Origin: Pseudoalteromonas sp. SMS1
Lineage (GTDB): Bacteria > Pseudomonadota > Gammaproteobacteria > Enterobacterales > Alteromonadaceae
Direction: 5' to 3'
Length of the DNA stretch: 64,000 nt
Assembly: GCF_021530565.1 (NCBI RefSeq)
Contig: NZ_JAKGBI010000021.1
Coordinates: forward strand, 47,625-111,624
Part shown: positions 27,192-36,761 of the stretch, piece after piece
Layout: every line of letters starts with the position of its first letter
How positions within the stretch are numbered: position 1 is the stretch's first letter
The notes under the pieces: generated by a model
What the model saw: the letters and a program-made list of their open reading frames with translations, nothing else
The model's database searches: none
Told to the model about the DNA's origin: nothing
Program-made: the position numbers and the translations under genes

Positions 27192-28313
27192 TTAGTGCAC
27201 AATGCCTGCGCTCGGGTATGGGGTCAGCGCATCCATAAATGCCACCAGCGCTTGTTGTTCCTGCTGAGTTAAAGAAAGCGGCTGTAGTAAAGGCGATGTA
27301 ATAGGCGCGAGTGGATCTTTAGGGTCCCCGCGAAAACGAAAGCCTCCAGCATTATATACCGCCATAACGCCTTCCATATCAGCCAGTAACCCATTATGCA
27401 TCCATGGTTTACTGTTCATTACACCTCGTAAACTTGGTGTTTTAAACTTACCCACATCGCTCGCTTTACCTGTCACTAAATAGCGCCCTAAGTCTTCATA
27501 CTCACGTTTATAGTAGGTCAATCCAATATTGTGAAAACCATTATCACTGAACAGTGGTCCATTGTGACAGTTCATACACCGTGCCTTAGTCCTAAATAGA
27601 TGCAACCCCCACAGTGCCTGATCACTGAGTTTTTGGTTATATGCCTGCTGAATCCTTGAGTGTGACTGTGTTCTAGCCAGTAAGAAGTAGTCAAAATCTG
27701 AGCGCCTCGATACAATTGTGCGCTGATAAGTCGCTAGCGCCTTTGCAACCTGCTGGACAGAAATCGTTTTCGTCCCAAACACGGCTTTGAATACAGATTG
27801 ATAGCTTGGATCTGCGTTCAATTTTTCTAATAATTCAGGCAAGGTCATATTCATTTCGAGCGGATCTTGAATAGGCATTAAAGCCTGCTCTTCTAGGCTT
27901 ATCGCACGTCCATCCCAAAATAACGTTTGCCAAAAAGCGGCATTTTCAACACTCGGCGCATTGCGCTTGCCTGTGAGCCTGTCATGCCCAAATGACACTG
28001 TTCTGCCATCAGCCCAGCCTAAGTCGCGGTCGTGGCAACTCGCACACGCAATCTGCCCAGAGCGTGATAATTTGGGGTCGAAAAATAGCCGTCGCCCGAG
28101 TGCTGCTTTTGCTTGACTAAACGGGTTAGACGATGGATGTACCACATCAGGTAGAAGCCCAAGCTCACGATGTGCGACCCCTGCACTGAGCTCTGGTTTA
28201 GGCCAAGCTTCTGGTGCCTGACTGTATGTACTGCGTAACGCCTCGAAGTCAACCTCAGCAAAGGCCACGAAAGAACATGAAAATAAAATAACAAATAGAA
28301 CTGCTTGATACAT
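27192..28313 (-). CDS. Diheme cytochrome c peroxidase / MauG family protein
   Basis: 373 residues with a signal peptide (cleavage near residue 19), so periplasmic. Two c-type haem sites are present: CASCH at 90-94 and CMNCH at 246-250. Between the haems lie family residues in RNAPSVENAAF and FWDGRA. The C-terminal half has GKFKTPSLRGVMNSKPWMHN and the late AFMDALTPYPS. Such enzymes reduce hydrogen peroxide or oxidise tryptophan/tyrosine residues of partner proteins (MauG, MbnH). It lies 62 bases downstream of a small gene that is itself coupled to a TonB receptor/lipoprotein pair, so it may serve that uptake system; this is inference. A 9-base-pair hairpin lies in the gap. Confidence 0.88.
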   Translation of the reverse strand: MYQAVLFVILFSCSFVAFAEVDFEALRSTYSQAPEAWPKPELSAGVAHRELGLLPDVVHPSSNPFSQAKAALGRRLFFDPKLSRSGQIACASCHDRDLGWADGRTVSFGHDRLTGKRNAPSVENAAFWQTLFWDGRAISLEEQALMPIQDPLEMNMTLPELLEKLNADPSYQSVFKAVFGTKTISVQQVAKALATYQRTIVSRRSDFDYFLLARTQSHSRIQQAYNQKLSDQALWGLHLFRTKARCMNCHNGPLFSDNGFHNIGLTYYKREYEDLGRYLVTGKASDVGKFKTPSLRGVMNSKPWMHNGLLADMEGVMAVYNAGGFRFRGDPKDPLAPITSPLLQPLSLTQQEQQALVAFMDALTPYPSAGIVH

Positions 28314-28332
28314 AGATGACTTTAAAATGACC

Positions 28333-28356
28333 GCGATGTGCGGCTATGCACATCGC
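28333..28356 (-). terminator. Stem-loop between the small gene and the diheme peroxidase gene
   Basis: GCGATGTGC and GCACATCGC pair perfectly over nine bases with a six-base loop; on the minus strand a short TTTT follows about 5 bases later. It could partially terminate transcription ahead of the peroxidase gene. Confidence 0.5.
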
Positions 28357-28375
28357 TTAGAGTTAAAAAAGAGCG

Positions 28376-28603
28376 TTATTTTGCGTGAAGTGCTTTAGGC
28401 TCTGCGAGTAGTAATTGTTTCGCCTCGAGCTGAGTGACTTGATGCTGACTGACCTCAAGACATACCGGCTTATTTTCTTTTCTTGCCTCACTTAGCGCAG
28501 TACCAAGTTCACCGAAGCGTTCAAACTTTATCCCATGAAGATCTTCGCTTGGTTGGTAGCAAAGCTGAGCGATTACTGCGACGCCTACAATTGAAATTGA
28601 CAT
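28376..28603 (-). CDS. Small protein of unknown function downstream of a TonB receptor
   Basis: 75 residues from the ATG at 28601-28603, which has GAGGAAAAG 6-14 bases upstream; a longer frame starting at 28642 would overlap the receptor gene and lacks such a site. The first 15 residues are hydrophobic (MSISIVGVAVIAQLCY), perhaps a short signal or membrane anchor; the rest is soluble and charged (ARKENKPVCLEVSQHQ). It contains two cysteines. No family is recognised. It begins 11 bases after the TonB receptor stop, so it is the third gene of the lipoprotein-receptor operon. Confidence 0.65.
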   Translation of the reverse strand: MSISIVGVAVIAQLCYQPSEDLHGIKFERFGELGTALSEARKENKPVCLEVSQHQVTQLEAKQLLLAEPKALHAK

Positions 28604-28614
28604 ATTCTTTTCCT

Positions 28615-31350
28615 CTAAAGATCTAGTTTCACCCCTAACCAAAAGCGTCTACCTACTTCTAATCCAGTAGATAAAGGCGCAATGGTATAGGTACGTTGAT
28701 TAAATAAGTTTTCAATCTCTAAACTGAGACTGAGTTGATACTGCTGAGTATTTAACAGTTTATATTTGATGTTGCTATTGACCGTTGTCACACTTGAACG
28801 ACGCCGCTCGAAATACACAGAATATGCTTTTTGTGCAGGGCTACACGTTTCACAAATCCCCGCAGCACTGCTGATACTTCGCGTATAAGGCGCTTTGTAC
28901 AATACATCTTGAGCACCGCTATAACGCGCTATCATCGACAATTGCCAATCTCCAAAATGACCGCCCCAACTGATATTTGCGATAAGTGGACGATTAAAGT
29001 CCTGCTTTTGGAACTCGATATCTTTGAGACTCATAAGGTAGTACTTGGTGTCGAGCTCTCCGTTCAAGTTCATCTCATCTACCGCAAAAAACGCCAGTTC
29101 ATCACTCTCAAAAGCCTCATTCGCGACAAATTTATTGCCACCCAATTTCAAGGCAGGATCCCCATCAAATGAAGTAGCTGCTATCTCATTACTGACTTTT
29201 GATAAATTAATTTCAACATGTTGATTATCAAATCTGGCCATCCAGGATGCGCTCAGTCTTTTATACCGATAGGCACCGTCATTGCCTGCCAATAAGGTCG
29301 CTTGACCAATCTCGTTGTGCCCTTTTAAACGGTTAATCCCATCTCGCCCAAAGCGATTCAACCATTTGAGCTCCAATGTGCCACCCAATACTTGATGGCG
29401 ATAAGCCAAGATTAACTCATCGGTATAAGGCGTTCGAATATCGCGATATTGATAAATAAAACCACGTGATACCTTCGACGAATACCATTGCGATAAGCGC
29501 CCTTGCTGTAAGTGCCTCAACTCGAAATGGCTAGGCTGCTTGGCTTCATTGAGTTTGTAATCCAGCTGGTCTTGGCTGTAGTATCTATTTGCACCGAACA
29601 CCCATTGCCCCCGCTCAGACAATACCGACCAACTGCCGCGAAAACGTGGTGCAACATTGTGGTTTTTAACAAAATCATTGTAGTCATAGCGCCCACCTAG
29701 CGTGATAGTTAGATCTTGCCACTGCCACTGCCCTTCGATATAAGCACTCAGGTTATTGATGCGTGCACTGGCATCTCCTTTGGGGTTCACTTCACGCTGT
29801 GCAAAAAACTGCCCGCTCTGTAAAACGTTATTATTTAAAAGCAGGATGTCTTCAGGCTTGGTTAAATCGAGCGCACGACCGAGCTGTGCTTCAAGCGTGG
29901 ACACAGGCACCTTGTACTGTGTTTCAACACAGTCAATTGTGTAACCTGAGCAATTGACACTGGGGCGAATAACAGAGCCATTATAAATAATAGCTTCTTC
30001 TAATCGGTTGAATCGCGCATATTGTTGCTTAAGTTCAAAGCCTGCTTGCCAACTTAGTTTATTGCCTAGTAAAGCGCCATAATCAAATTCAAAGTCCTGA
30101 CGAAAAGACAGCGTGCGTTGTGACTTTTCAATGTCACCATAGCCCCCCTCAATACTTGATTCATATCCAAGCTCGCCTCCCCAAGATTTACCGGGTAAGC
30201 TCGCCCATGCGAACCAATATGGCGCCGTCTCCTTAGTATTTTCGCTTGTGCGCCAACTCAATTGAGAGTCCATCACCCCCCAACTACGCAGCGCAGACCA
30301 CTTCACATTAAGGTGATAGCCGCCCCCCTCAACTGTATAGTCACTATTCAGGGCATTCTCGCTAAAATACTGGCCTTTAAACGGTGCATAACTGGCGCTA
30401 ACTGTCAGGTCATCATTGGCAGTCAATGCATGGTCAAGTTTGATAAAGCCATTGTAGTTGGTCTGCTTTTGCAATCGCAGATGCCCTAATTGGAACAAAG
30501 ACTCTTGCGACTCCAGCAGGTTGAATTGGGCAACCAAACCAGTATCAGCGTTTATTGGTGCTTTGACATAAGCACCGATATTGTGTTTTTTGAAGTCAGG
30601 TTCGCTCAGTACATCCTTACCACTAAACCAAGGCGAGTAAAATCGTTCGTACTCAACCGCTGATGTATTGGTGCCTCGATAGGAAATACCAAATTGCAAC
30701 TCGTCCCCAGCTTTGGTCGTATCAGCATTCACGACGCCGCCACTAAACTGACCAAAGCGTGCGGGGATATTGCTATCAAACACTTCTATATTGTCTACCA
30801 GATCTAGGTTCACAAACGTCTCTTGACTGTGCCCCATGACATCCTGAAGATAGTTGCGATTAGCGTTATTCTGTTCATTGCCAAGTAGTGAATTATTATT
30901 TACCCCATCAATGAAATAACCGGATTCTCGACCACTGGCACCAGACAATGAAACTTCGGCCGGGCGAATATTACTCAGTTGATCCGCGCCAAGCATCGCC
31001 TCTGAGTACTGTACACCCGGTAATATTCCAAGTATGTCAGTGAAATTGCCATTCCCGGTTCGGTAATCTCTTAGCAACTGACTGTCTAAAGTATATGCAC
31101 CCTCACTCGAGATGGAGATCGGATTAAGTTTGTCGCCGCGTACTTCAATTTGCTCAATATAGTCTCGTCGGCATCGCTTTGACTCGTTATCGCAATCAAT
31201 ATAGCGGCTTTCTTCTATCAGTGTTGCGGTATCCGTATCCACTTGCGTAGACAGATCTGAACTTTGCTGTGGCTCACTCTGGGCGAATGCCATGCATGAG
31301 ATAAAGGGCAGCAATACATTGCTAACCCTTATTGGTGTCAATACCTTCAT
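28615..31350 (-). CDS. TonB-dependent receptor coupled to a large lipoprotein
   Basis: 911-residue outer-membrane receptor. Signal peptide to about residue 23; TonB-box-like IEQIEVRG near 65-72, preceded by a short segment with two cysteines (CDNESKRC). The plug includes GILPGVQYSEAM and SGYFIDGVNNNSLLGNEQNN, then a long barrel. Two further cysteine pairs lie in predicted loops (CSGYTIDC, CETC). It resembles the carbohydrate/peptide-type receptors rather than siderophore receptors, and ends in KLDL rather than Phe. Its ATG overlaps the stop of the upstream lipoprotein gene (TAATG), so the two are translationally coupled, as for SusC/D- or TbpA/B-like pairs. The operon is preceded by a Fur-like box. 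The ligand is unknown. Confidence 0.88.
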   Translation of the reverse strand: MKVLTPIRVSNVLLPFISCMAFAQSEPQQSSDLSTQVDTDTATLIEESRYIDCDNESKRCRRDYIEQIEVRGDKLNPISISSEGAYTLDSQLLRDYRTGNGNFTDILGILPGVQYSEAMLGADQLSNIRPAEVSLSGASGRESGYFIDGVNNNSLLGNEQNNANRNYLQDVMGHSQETFVNLDLVDNIEVFDSNIPARFGQFSGGVVNADTTKAGDELQFGISYRGTNTSAVEYERFYSPWFSGKDVLSEPDFKKHNIGAYVKAPINADTGLVAQFNLLESQESLFQLGHLRLQKQTNYNGFIKLDHALTANDDLTVSASYAPFKGQYFSENALNSDYTVEGGGYHLNVKWSALRSWGVMDSQLSWRTSENTKETAPYWFAWASLPGKSWGGELGYESSIEGGYGDIEKSQRTLSFRQDFEFDYGALLGNKLSWQAGFELKQQYARFNRLEEAIIYNGSVIRPSVNCSGYTIDCVETQYKVPVSTLEAQLGRALDLTKPEDILLLNNNVLQSGQFFAQREVNPKGDASARINNLSAYIEGQWQWQDLTITLGGRYDYNDFVKNHNVAPRFRGSWSVLSERGQWVFGANRYYSQDQLDYKLNEAKQPSHFELRHLQQGRLSQWYSSKVSRGFIYQYRDIRTPYTDELILAYRHQVLGGTLELKWLNRFGRDGINRLKGHNEIGQATLLAGNDGAYRYKRLSASWMARFDNQHVEINLSKVSNEIAATSFDGDPALKLGGNKFVANEAFESDELAFFAVDEMNLNGELDTKYYLMSLKDIEFQKQDFNRPLIANISWGGHFGDWQLSMIARYSGAQDVLYKAPYTRSISSAAGICETCSPAQKAYSVYFERRRSSVTTVNSNIKYKLLNTQQYQLSLSLEIENLFNQRTYTIAPLSTGLEVGRRFWLGVKLDL

Positions 31351-34130
31351 TATTGGCGCTTACTGTCTAATGGGTAGGTATCTTGCGAATCTTCGACGCC
31401 ATCGTTATCACTGTCCGTGTCAAGCACAAGACCAGATGCATCAATCATTGCTTCGGTCGCATGTTCAGCGAAGAAATTCACCAATCCATCACCGTCTGTG
31501 TCTACGTGTGCAATAGAAGAATGAATAAATGCATCTTCACTGGCATAGTACAGTGCAACTGCAGTGAGCATACTGTCGCGTTCTACTTCTCCAAGCAGTG
31601 TGTGCCCAGATAGCTCAATCGCACGTTCAGGTTGTGCTAAACGCAGCAGCTGTGAAGAGAGGTTTGTCAGTGCAATGATGCGCTGTTGCTCAAGCACCGT
31701 TTCCAGATCTTCAATATGTGAGTTTATAAGGTCAGTCCATACACTGCGCACTTTTTGGATAGCTGCTGGATAATCTGAATGCTTGCCCGCTAACCGTTCG
31801 AGTTCACCTAAATAACCAACTTCAGAACCATTAGCTTGAAGATAATCAAATGCGTCATAGGTCAAAGTAAAGCGCATACTCGCATCTAACGTGGCATCAA
31901 ACTTTTTAATTAGCGCAACAGCTTGCTCATAGTAAGATAAGCTCGTCGTTAACTGCTTACCTGCGGCAAGCGCTCTTGCAACGCGCAGCATATACTTACT
32001 CGCTTCATCATCTTGAGCTTGGGCAATGTCAGTATCGAGTAACTTTAGTATTTCAGCTTGTTCCTCTGCTAACTCAAATTCACCGTAATATGGCAGCAGA
32101 TTAATTTTTGCGGCAATGCGCTCGCCCAGCTCAATGCCTGTATCTGTTGCATATAAATCCGATGCGATTTTATGGCAAGCCATAAAGGCTGACTGCGCGG
32201 CGGTTTTGTACTGTGCATCCGCGCTCAAATCAGCGATACTGAGGTATTGATTGATGATTGTTTCACACCCTGTGGCACCCGTTGTAAATGAGACAATATG
32301 TTTGTTTGCCTGCAGGTAGTCATCACTACTCAAGATGTCTAATCCCGCTTTTAAGTAAGCCGCGGCCTCGGGGTAAAAACCTTGCTCTTTGATATAAATT
32401 GCCGCACCAGGGGTATTAATGTTGTAAGAGATTAAGTCAACAAATAAGGCGCGCATATCACGTCCTTCTTCGTTTTTCAGTAGCTCAGCCAACACTGCCA
32501 GTTTGTCTTCACCGTTTCTCACTTTCGATAACAATACCGCACCGTCCGCTTGATCTTTCGCCCAGCCATATTTCCAATCTGTGGTTTCAAACTTACCTAA
32601 TAACAGGTTCACATCTTTTTCTGGATAGAGTAAAACAAAGCGCGGAATGGCATCGATCAAACCAAATGGGTATTCGTCCATCGTGACATCAGCGTACTGA
32701 TCAATGTCCAATACGTGGTGCTCGTCATATCCAACTATGCCATATAGCGACAACACTTTTGCTAAAATGGGCTTTGCTTTATCGAACTCGTTGAGGTTGG
32801 TGTAATGATCAATGACATAGCCTAAAGCCACTTGTAATATCGAATAGTACGGTTTGCCTTCATTGCCGTTTAAGTCGTTACGAGCATGGCTGATTGGCAT
32901 TTGCAATGCGTAACGATAAAGCCTGTCTAGCTGCGCAGTTGCAGCTTGCTTGTCAGTATCGCTCAGACTACTTTGCCATGTTTTAACCAGTTCACCGGCA
33001 TGGTCTGAAAATGAGAAATAGGTACGCATGGCAGCCGTAGCGTTGCCCGCAATCACAGAAGAAAACGCAATGTCTAAGATATTATAAGCTTGATCCGCTA
33101 ATTCTTGCTGGTCGGAACGCAGATAGGAGTTAGCCAATTCAGAGTAAAAACGCTGATCCTCACTATAAAAGTTTGTAATGCCTTTTGATGCCATATACTC
33201 GGTATATAGCTGATTGGCAGACTGCCTCAAAGTATTGGCATGCGCTAATTTGTCTTGCTCAATATAAGCATTGGCCACATACAACTTTGCCCACGCCAAG
33301 TCTTGAGGCTGCGTGATAAAGTCTTCTGACAGTAATTTTGTCACCTCATTGTCTAAACCGGCAGTCGCATACCCTTGGGCAATATTTGAATAGACATTAC
33401 CCTTGTTAAGATCACTGCTTAGATTTTTGGCCTGTGCGTCTGCTTTGCTTAAATGTGAGTTGTCACTAGCAAAATAATAATATGCACGATCTGTATTACT
33501 AGTTAGCCCCAGCGTGATCTCTAAATTTTTCTCGACACTACCACCTTGTGCATCAGTTACCACAACCACGACACTGTCGCTTGCAACTGATAACTTTTCT
33601 GGCGTATAGGTCACGGCACCAGTTTGTGCATCAACGCTCAATGTACCATTTTGAGGTGCTGCTTTAACACTATAGGTCAGACTGTCTCCATCAATGTCGG
33701 TGGAATTTATCTGACCGACTTTGATCTCTCCGCCCAGTACTTGCAACTTATCCTGCGCTATTATAGGTAAGTCGTTGACTGGACTCACCGTCACACTGAC
33801 AGTTGTTTGCGTGGTACTTTGACCATCACTTGCCGATACTTTAAAACTGTCAACACCATGATAGTTTGCTTCAGGCGTATATGTAATCGCGCCAGTCTGT
33901 GCATTTACTTCAACAATCCCATGCGCGGGGGCATTCGCCAAGGCATAGGTCAATGACTGCTGCTCTTTATCAGTCGCTGATACGGTCAAGTTGTGTGCGC
34001 TGTCTTCTTGTAAAGAAACTTCATAGTTTTGACTTGAAAAAGTTGGCGCCGAATTGCTGTCTGAGCCACTTGATCCACACCCGGCTGCCAACAACGCGGC
34101 AATTGTCACTGATAAAAATTTCAACTTCAT
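31350..34130 (-). CDS. Large surface-type lipoprotein: cadherin/Ig-like repeats, helical repeats, calcium-binding tail
   Basis: 926 residues. The lipobox is LLAAGC with Cys18, followed by GSSGSDSNS without an inner-membrane Asp retention signal, so outer-membrane placement is likely. Residues about 28-115 and 118-210 are two cadherin/VCBS-like beta domains (for example GAITYTPEANYHGVDSFKVS and GAVTYTPEKLSV). Residues about 215-870 are helical, TPR-like repeats. The tail carries two thrombospondin type 3-like calcium sites: DTDGDGLVNF at 877 and DTDSDNDGVEDSQD at 904. It is the first gene of an operon with the TonB receptor, overlapping it by one base. It probably captures a ligand for the receptor; this is inferred from gene arrangement and architecture, not from recognised homology. 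Confidence 0.82.
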   Translation of the reverse strand: MKLKFLSVTIAALLAAGCGSSGSDSNSAPTFSSQNYEVSLQEDSAHNLTVSATDKEQQSLTYALANAPAHGIVEVNAQTGAITYTPEANYHGVDSFKVSASDGQSTTQTTVSVTVSPVNDLPIIAQDKLQVLGGEIKVGQINSTDIDGDSLTYSVKAAPQNGTLSVDAQTGAVTYTPEKLSVASDSVVVVVTDAQGGSVEKNLEITLGLTSNTDRAYYYFASDNSHLSKADAQAKNLSSDLNKGNVYSNIAQGYATAGLDNEVTKLLSEDFITQPQDLAWAKLYVANAYIEQDKLAHANTLRQSANQLYTEYMASKGITNFYSEDQRFYSELANSYLRSDQQELADQAYNILDIAFSSVIAGNATAAMRTYFSFSDHAGELVKTWQSSLSDTDKQAATAQLDRLYRYALQMPISHARNDLNGNEGKPYYSILQVALGYVIDHYTNLNEFDKAKPILAKVLSLYGIVGYDEHHVLDIDQYADVTMDEYPFGLIDAIPRFVLLYPEKDVNLLLGKFETTDWKYGWAKDQADGAVLLSKVRNGEDKLAVLAELLKNEEGRDMRALFVDLISYNINTPGAAIYIKEQGFYPEAAAYLKAGLDILSSDDYLQANKHIVSFTTGATGCETIINQYLSIADLSADAQYKTAAQSAFMACHKIASDLYATDTGIELGERIAAKINLLPYYGEFELAEEQAEILKLLDTDIAQAQDDEASKYMLRVARALAAGKQLTTSLSYYEQAVALIKKFDATLDASMRFTLTYDAFDYLQANGSEVGYLGELERLAGKHSDYPAAIQKVRSVWTDLINSHIEDLETVLEQQRIIALTNLSSQLLRLAQPERAIELSGHTLLGEVERDSMLTAVALYYASEDAFIHSSIAHVDTDGDGLVNFFAEHATEAMIDASGLVLDTDSDNDGVEDSQDTYPLDSKRQ

Positions 34131-34168
34131 TGTTAGGTCCTGAATAAAAAATACACGCAGATCCTAAT

Positions 34169-34187
34169 AGAAACAATTATCATTTTC
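34169..34187 (-). promoter_or_regulatory. Fur-like box upstream of the lipoprotein/TonB receptor operon
   Basis: Minus-strand GAAAATGATAATTGTTTCT matches the Fur consensus at 13 of 19 positions with the central AATGATAAT intact. It lies about 40 bases before the lipoprotein ATG. Fur binding is inferred. Confidence 0.5.
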
Positions 34188-34258
34188 AAATGTATTTATC
34201 TTTGCATTATTTTATTATTTGTGGTGATTTGTTGCATTTATGTTTAATTGAGAGGTAA

Positions 34259-34292
34259 TTTACCCACATAACGCATTACGCATGTGGGTAAA
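34259..34292 (-). terminator. 11-base perfect stem-loop after the haem-type TonB receptor gene
   Basis: TTTACCCACAT and ATGTGGGTAAA flank a 12-base loop, 8 bases after the receptor stop on the minus strand. No long T-run follows. It probably separates the receptor transcript from the downstream lipoprotein operon. Confidence 0.6.
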
Positions 34293-34299
34293 CTTATTA

Positions 34300-36552
34300 T
34301 CAGAATGTATAACTTAGAGTCAGTTTATAATTTCGGCCAAGCTCACTGGGATCTCGAGCCTCACCAGCTGGCGCTCGCACATATCGCTCATCGGTTAGAT
34401 TATCGATACCCACTCGAACCAATAACCCAGACAAACTGCCAGTGCCTTGATACTTAGCTGTGAAATTAACTAACTGATACGAGTCGGTCCCATAACCCCG
34501 GCTTAAATAGACGTCGGTCAAACGCCTCTGCGAACGATAAGCCAGCATTTGCAATCCAAAATCAAAGTTATCAAACACGTGATATTGCAAACTCACATTG
34601 AGTTTATCGGCGGGGGCTTCTGAATATGCTTGCTTGTTTGTCTCAACACTGCCCAAGAAAAAGTTTGGCACACCGTAAGCATCCATGTTGATGGTTGAGT
34701 ACCCGACATAACTGGCAAATTTACCGAGTTCATAGTGCATTTCCACTTCCCAACCACGGCTCACCAACTTACCAATATTCTTCGCACTGTAATCTCGATG
34801 CGTTGCCACAGGTACCCCATTCGCCGGTTCAGGACCAGGTGCCCCCTGCTGCTTATCGCCATTCTGGTCGTAGTAATACATAAATGGGACGTTGTCGATA
34901 AAGTTCACGATTTCATTATCAAAATGAATGACTTTTAGCTCAAATTTGTCACCCCAATTCATCTCATCCCAAAACACACCAAACCCACCTTCTAAGTTTT
35001 CGGACTCCTCGGGCTTTAGGTCTGGTTGAGGTTCGTAATAGCAAAATTTACCGCCAATGTGACAACGCCACTCATCTTTTTTGTACAAGTCTTGTACCGA
35101 CGGTGCGCGAAAGGCCTCACTGTATTTGGCGTAAAGATTGATATTATCGCTGACTTTGAATGTCAGGCCCAATTCATTCGATAACTCACTGTCATCATGA
35201 TCGTCAAACTGGGTGTATACATCACTGCTACGCTTATAACTATCCAGTCGCAGGCCCGCCGTCACAAGCAACTTATTATCAAACAGTGCAACGTGATCGA
35301 TAACCGATAATGATACATTTTGCGCATCGCTGTCACCGTATTTTGTACTCATCCCCTCATCTGGCGAAAACTCTGACTGGCTAAATGTTTCGTAGTCATA
35401 ATTCAGTTCTACCGCAATTTGATGGTCAAACTCATCGCTTAAATCAACTAAGTTCGCAAACCTCGCCCCGTAGCGCTTTGTACTGCCTTGTTTTGTTCCT
35501 GAAAAGTCGATTTTTCGCTCGCCGCGCATAATGTAGCCAAACGTCTGTTTTTCATAGTCTTTATCTGAGTACACAAACTGTGCATCAAAGTCGATATAGC
35601 GATTGTCAGGTTGATATACATAGGTGGAAGTGATCTCGAGGTAGTCATTACTAAAATCTTGACTCAATGCAGGATATGCAAGGCCATAACCGGCATTTAA
35701 GTTGTAGGGCTGGTCGTCTGAACGAGACTCTGACCAATCAACTTTGCTCTGTACGCTGTGCGCTTTGCTGATAAACCAAGTATTCTTTAACGCGACATTT
35801 TTGCGCTCAGAATCATTTTTGATTTTGTCGAGTTTTGCGACTTCATTAATTGCTTGTGCCTCAGTATCTTGTATATTCGATCCTACAACGTCGATGTCTG
35901 AAAACGTGACACGACTTACATGTAAAACGGTGTCCATGTTGTCACTAAGCGAAAACAAAGAACCAGAAATCAATGTGCTATCTGAGTTACTTTGATGCAT
36001 GGCCATCACTTTAGCCCCCACCCCAGATTTGCCATGTAAATAATCACTGGCATCTTTGGTGACTAAACGAATACTCCCACCAATCGCCCCTGAGCCAACG
36101 GTAAGGGAATCAGCACCACGCAGTACTTGCACCTGCTTCAATTGACTGGGGTCTATACCTAAGCTATTGATAGCAGATAAATTTTCATTTCCATCAGACT
36201 CTATTTTACGCTTTACGTTGTCTACTGAGACATGGATGCGTTCACCATACAAGCCTCGAACACTAGGCTGAGCCGCCAATGGCGTCACACCACCAGAAAG
36301 CTCAACACCAGGAATTTCACGCAATATTTGCGTCAGCTCAGCTTGCTGGCGACGTGCCATCGCTTCACTGTCCATGGCGGTTATAGAGCCTGCAGCATCT
36401 TTATTGATCACAGATAATTTATGACCGTGAACTTCAATGACATCGTCTATTTGATTTGGTTTAGTTGTTTGCGCTTGAGTAGTGGTAGCGTTAAGTGCCC
36501 CAAAGACGCCAACAGATAGCGCACAAAGAGTGAGTTTCATGTCCTTATTCAC
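34300..36552 (-). CDS. TonB-dependent haem/haemoglobin-type receptor
   Basis: 750-residue outer-membrane receptor with signal peptide (to about residue 27, TQAQ), TonB-box-like DDVIEVHG, and a plug with LREIPGVELSGG and VQVLRGADSLTVGSGAIGGS. The barrel has the two motifs typical of haem receptors: EAFRAPSVQDLY (FRAP box) and PQPDLKPEESENLEGGF (NPNL-like box). Between them a histidine (RCHIGG) could be the haem ligand; two cysteines flank this segment, which is less usual. The C-terminus is YTF, the canonical barrel end. A Fur-like box lies just before the ATG, consistent with iron repression. Haem or haemoglobin is the best guess; other iron complexes remain possible. Confidence 0.85.
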   Translation of the reverse strand: MNKDMKLTLCALSVGVFGALNATTTQAQTTKPNQIDDVIEVHGHKLSVINKDAAGSITAMDSEAMARRQQAELTQILREIPGVELSGGVTPLAAQPSVRGLYGERIHVSVDNVKRKIESDGNENLSAINSLGIDPSQLKQVQVLRGADSLTVGSGAIGGSIRLVTKDASDYLHGKSGVGAKVMAMHQSNSDSTLISGSLFSLSDNMDTVLHVSRVTFSDIDVVGSNIQDTEAQAINEVAKLDKIKNDSERKNVALKNTWFISKAHSVQSKVDWSESRSDDQPYNLNAGYGLAYPALSQDFSNDYLEITSTYVYQPDNRYIDFDAQFVYSDKDYEKQTFGYIMRGERKIDFSGTKQGSTKRYGARFANLVDLSDEFDHQIAVELNYDYETFSQSEFSPDEGMSTKYGDSDAQNVSLSVIDHVALFDNKLLVTAGLRLDSYKRSSDVYTQFDDHDDSELSNELGLTFKVSDNINLYAKYSEAFRAPSVQDLYKKDEWRCHIGGKFCYYEPQPDLKPEESENLEGGFGVFWDEMNWGDKFELKVIHFDNEIVNFIDNVPFMYYYDQNGDKQQGAPGPEPANGVPVATHRDYSAKNIGKLVSRGWEVEMHYELGKFASYVGYSTINMDAYGVPNFFLGSVETNKQAYSEAPADKLNVSLQYHVFDNFDFGLQMLAYRSQRRLTDVYLSRGYGTDSYQLVNFTAKYQGTGSLSGLLVRVGIDNLTDERYVRAPAGEARDPSELGRNYKLTLSYTF

Positions 36553-36557
36553 CTAGG

Positions 36558-36576
36558 TTAAATGATAATAATTATG
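36558..36576. promoter_or_regulatory. Fur-like box between the haem receptor and the divergent DUF4920 gene
   Basis: TTAAATGATAATAATTATG matches the Fur consensus at 14 of 19 positions, 6 bases upstream of the receptor ATG on the minus strand. It may also affect the divergent gene at 36762. Confidence 0.6.
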
Positions 36577-36761
36577 AATCGCATTTGAAATGCGCGATTA
36601 GAATAATTAAACTAAGCGCCCAACGCAATAAGCAAATAACTTATAGTTATAAATAGATCGGGACATACTACCCAGAAATTAGGGTGAGCAATTTACAACC
36701 ACACGTATTCTAGCGTAACGTAAAACGCCTTGAGATTTGATTCATAGGAAGGGGTAAAATT

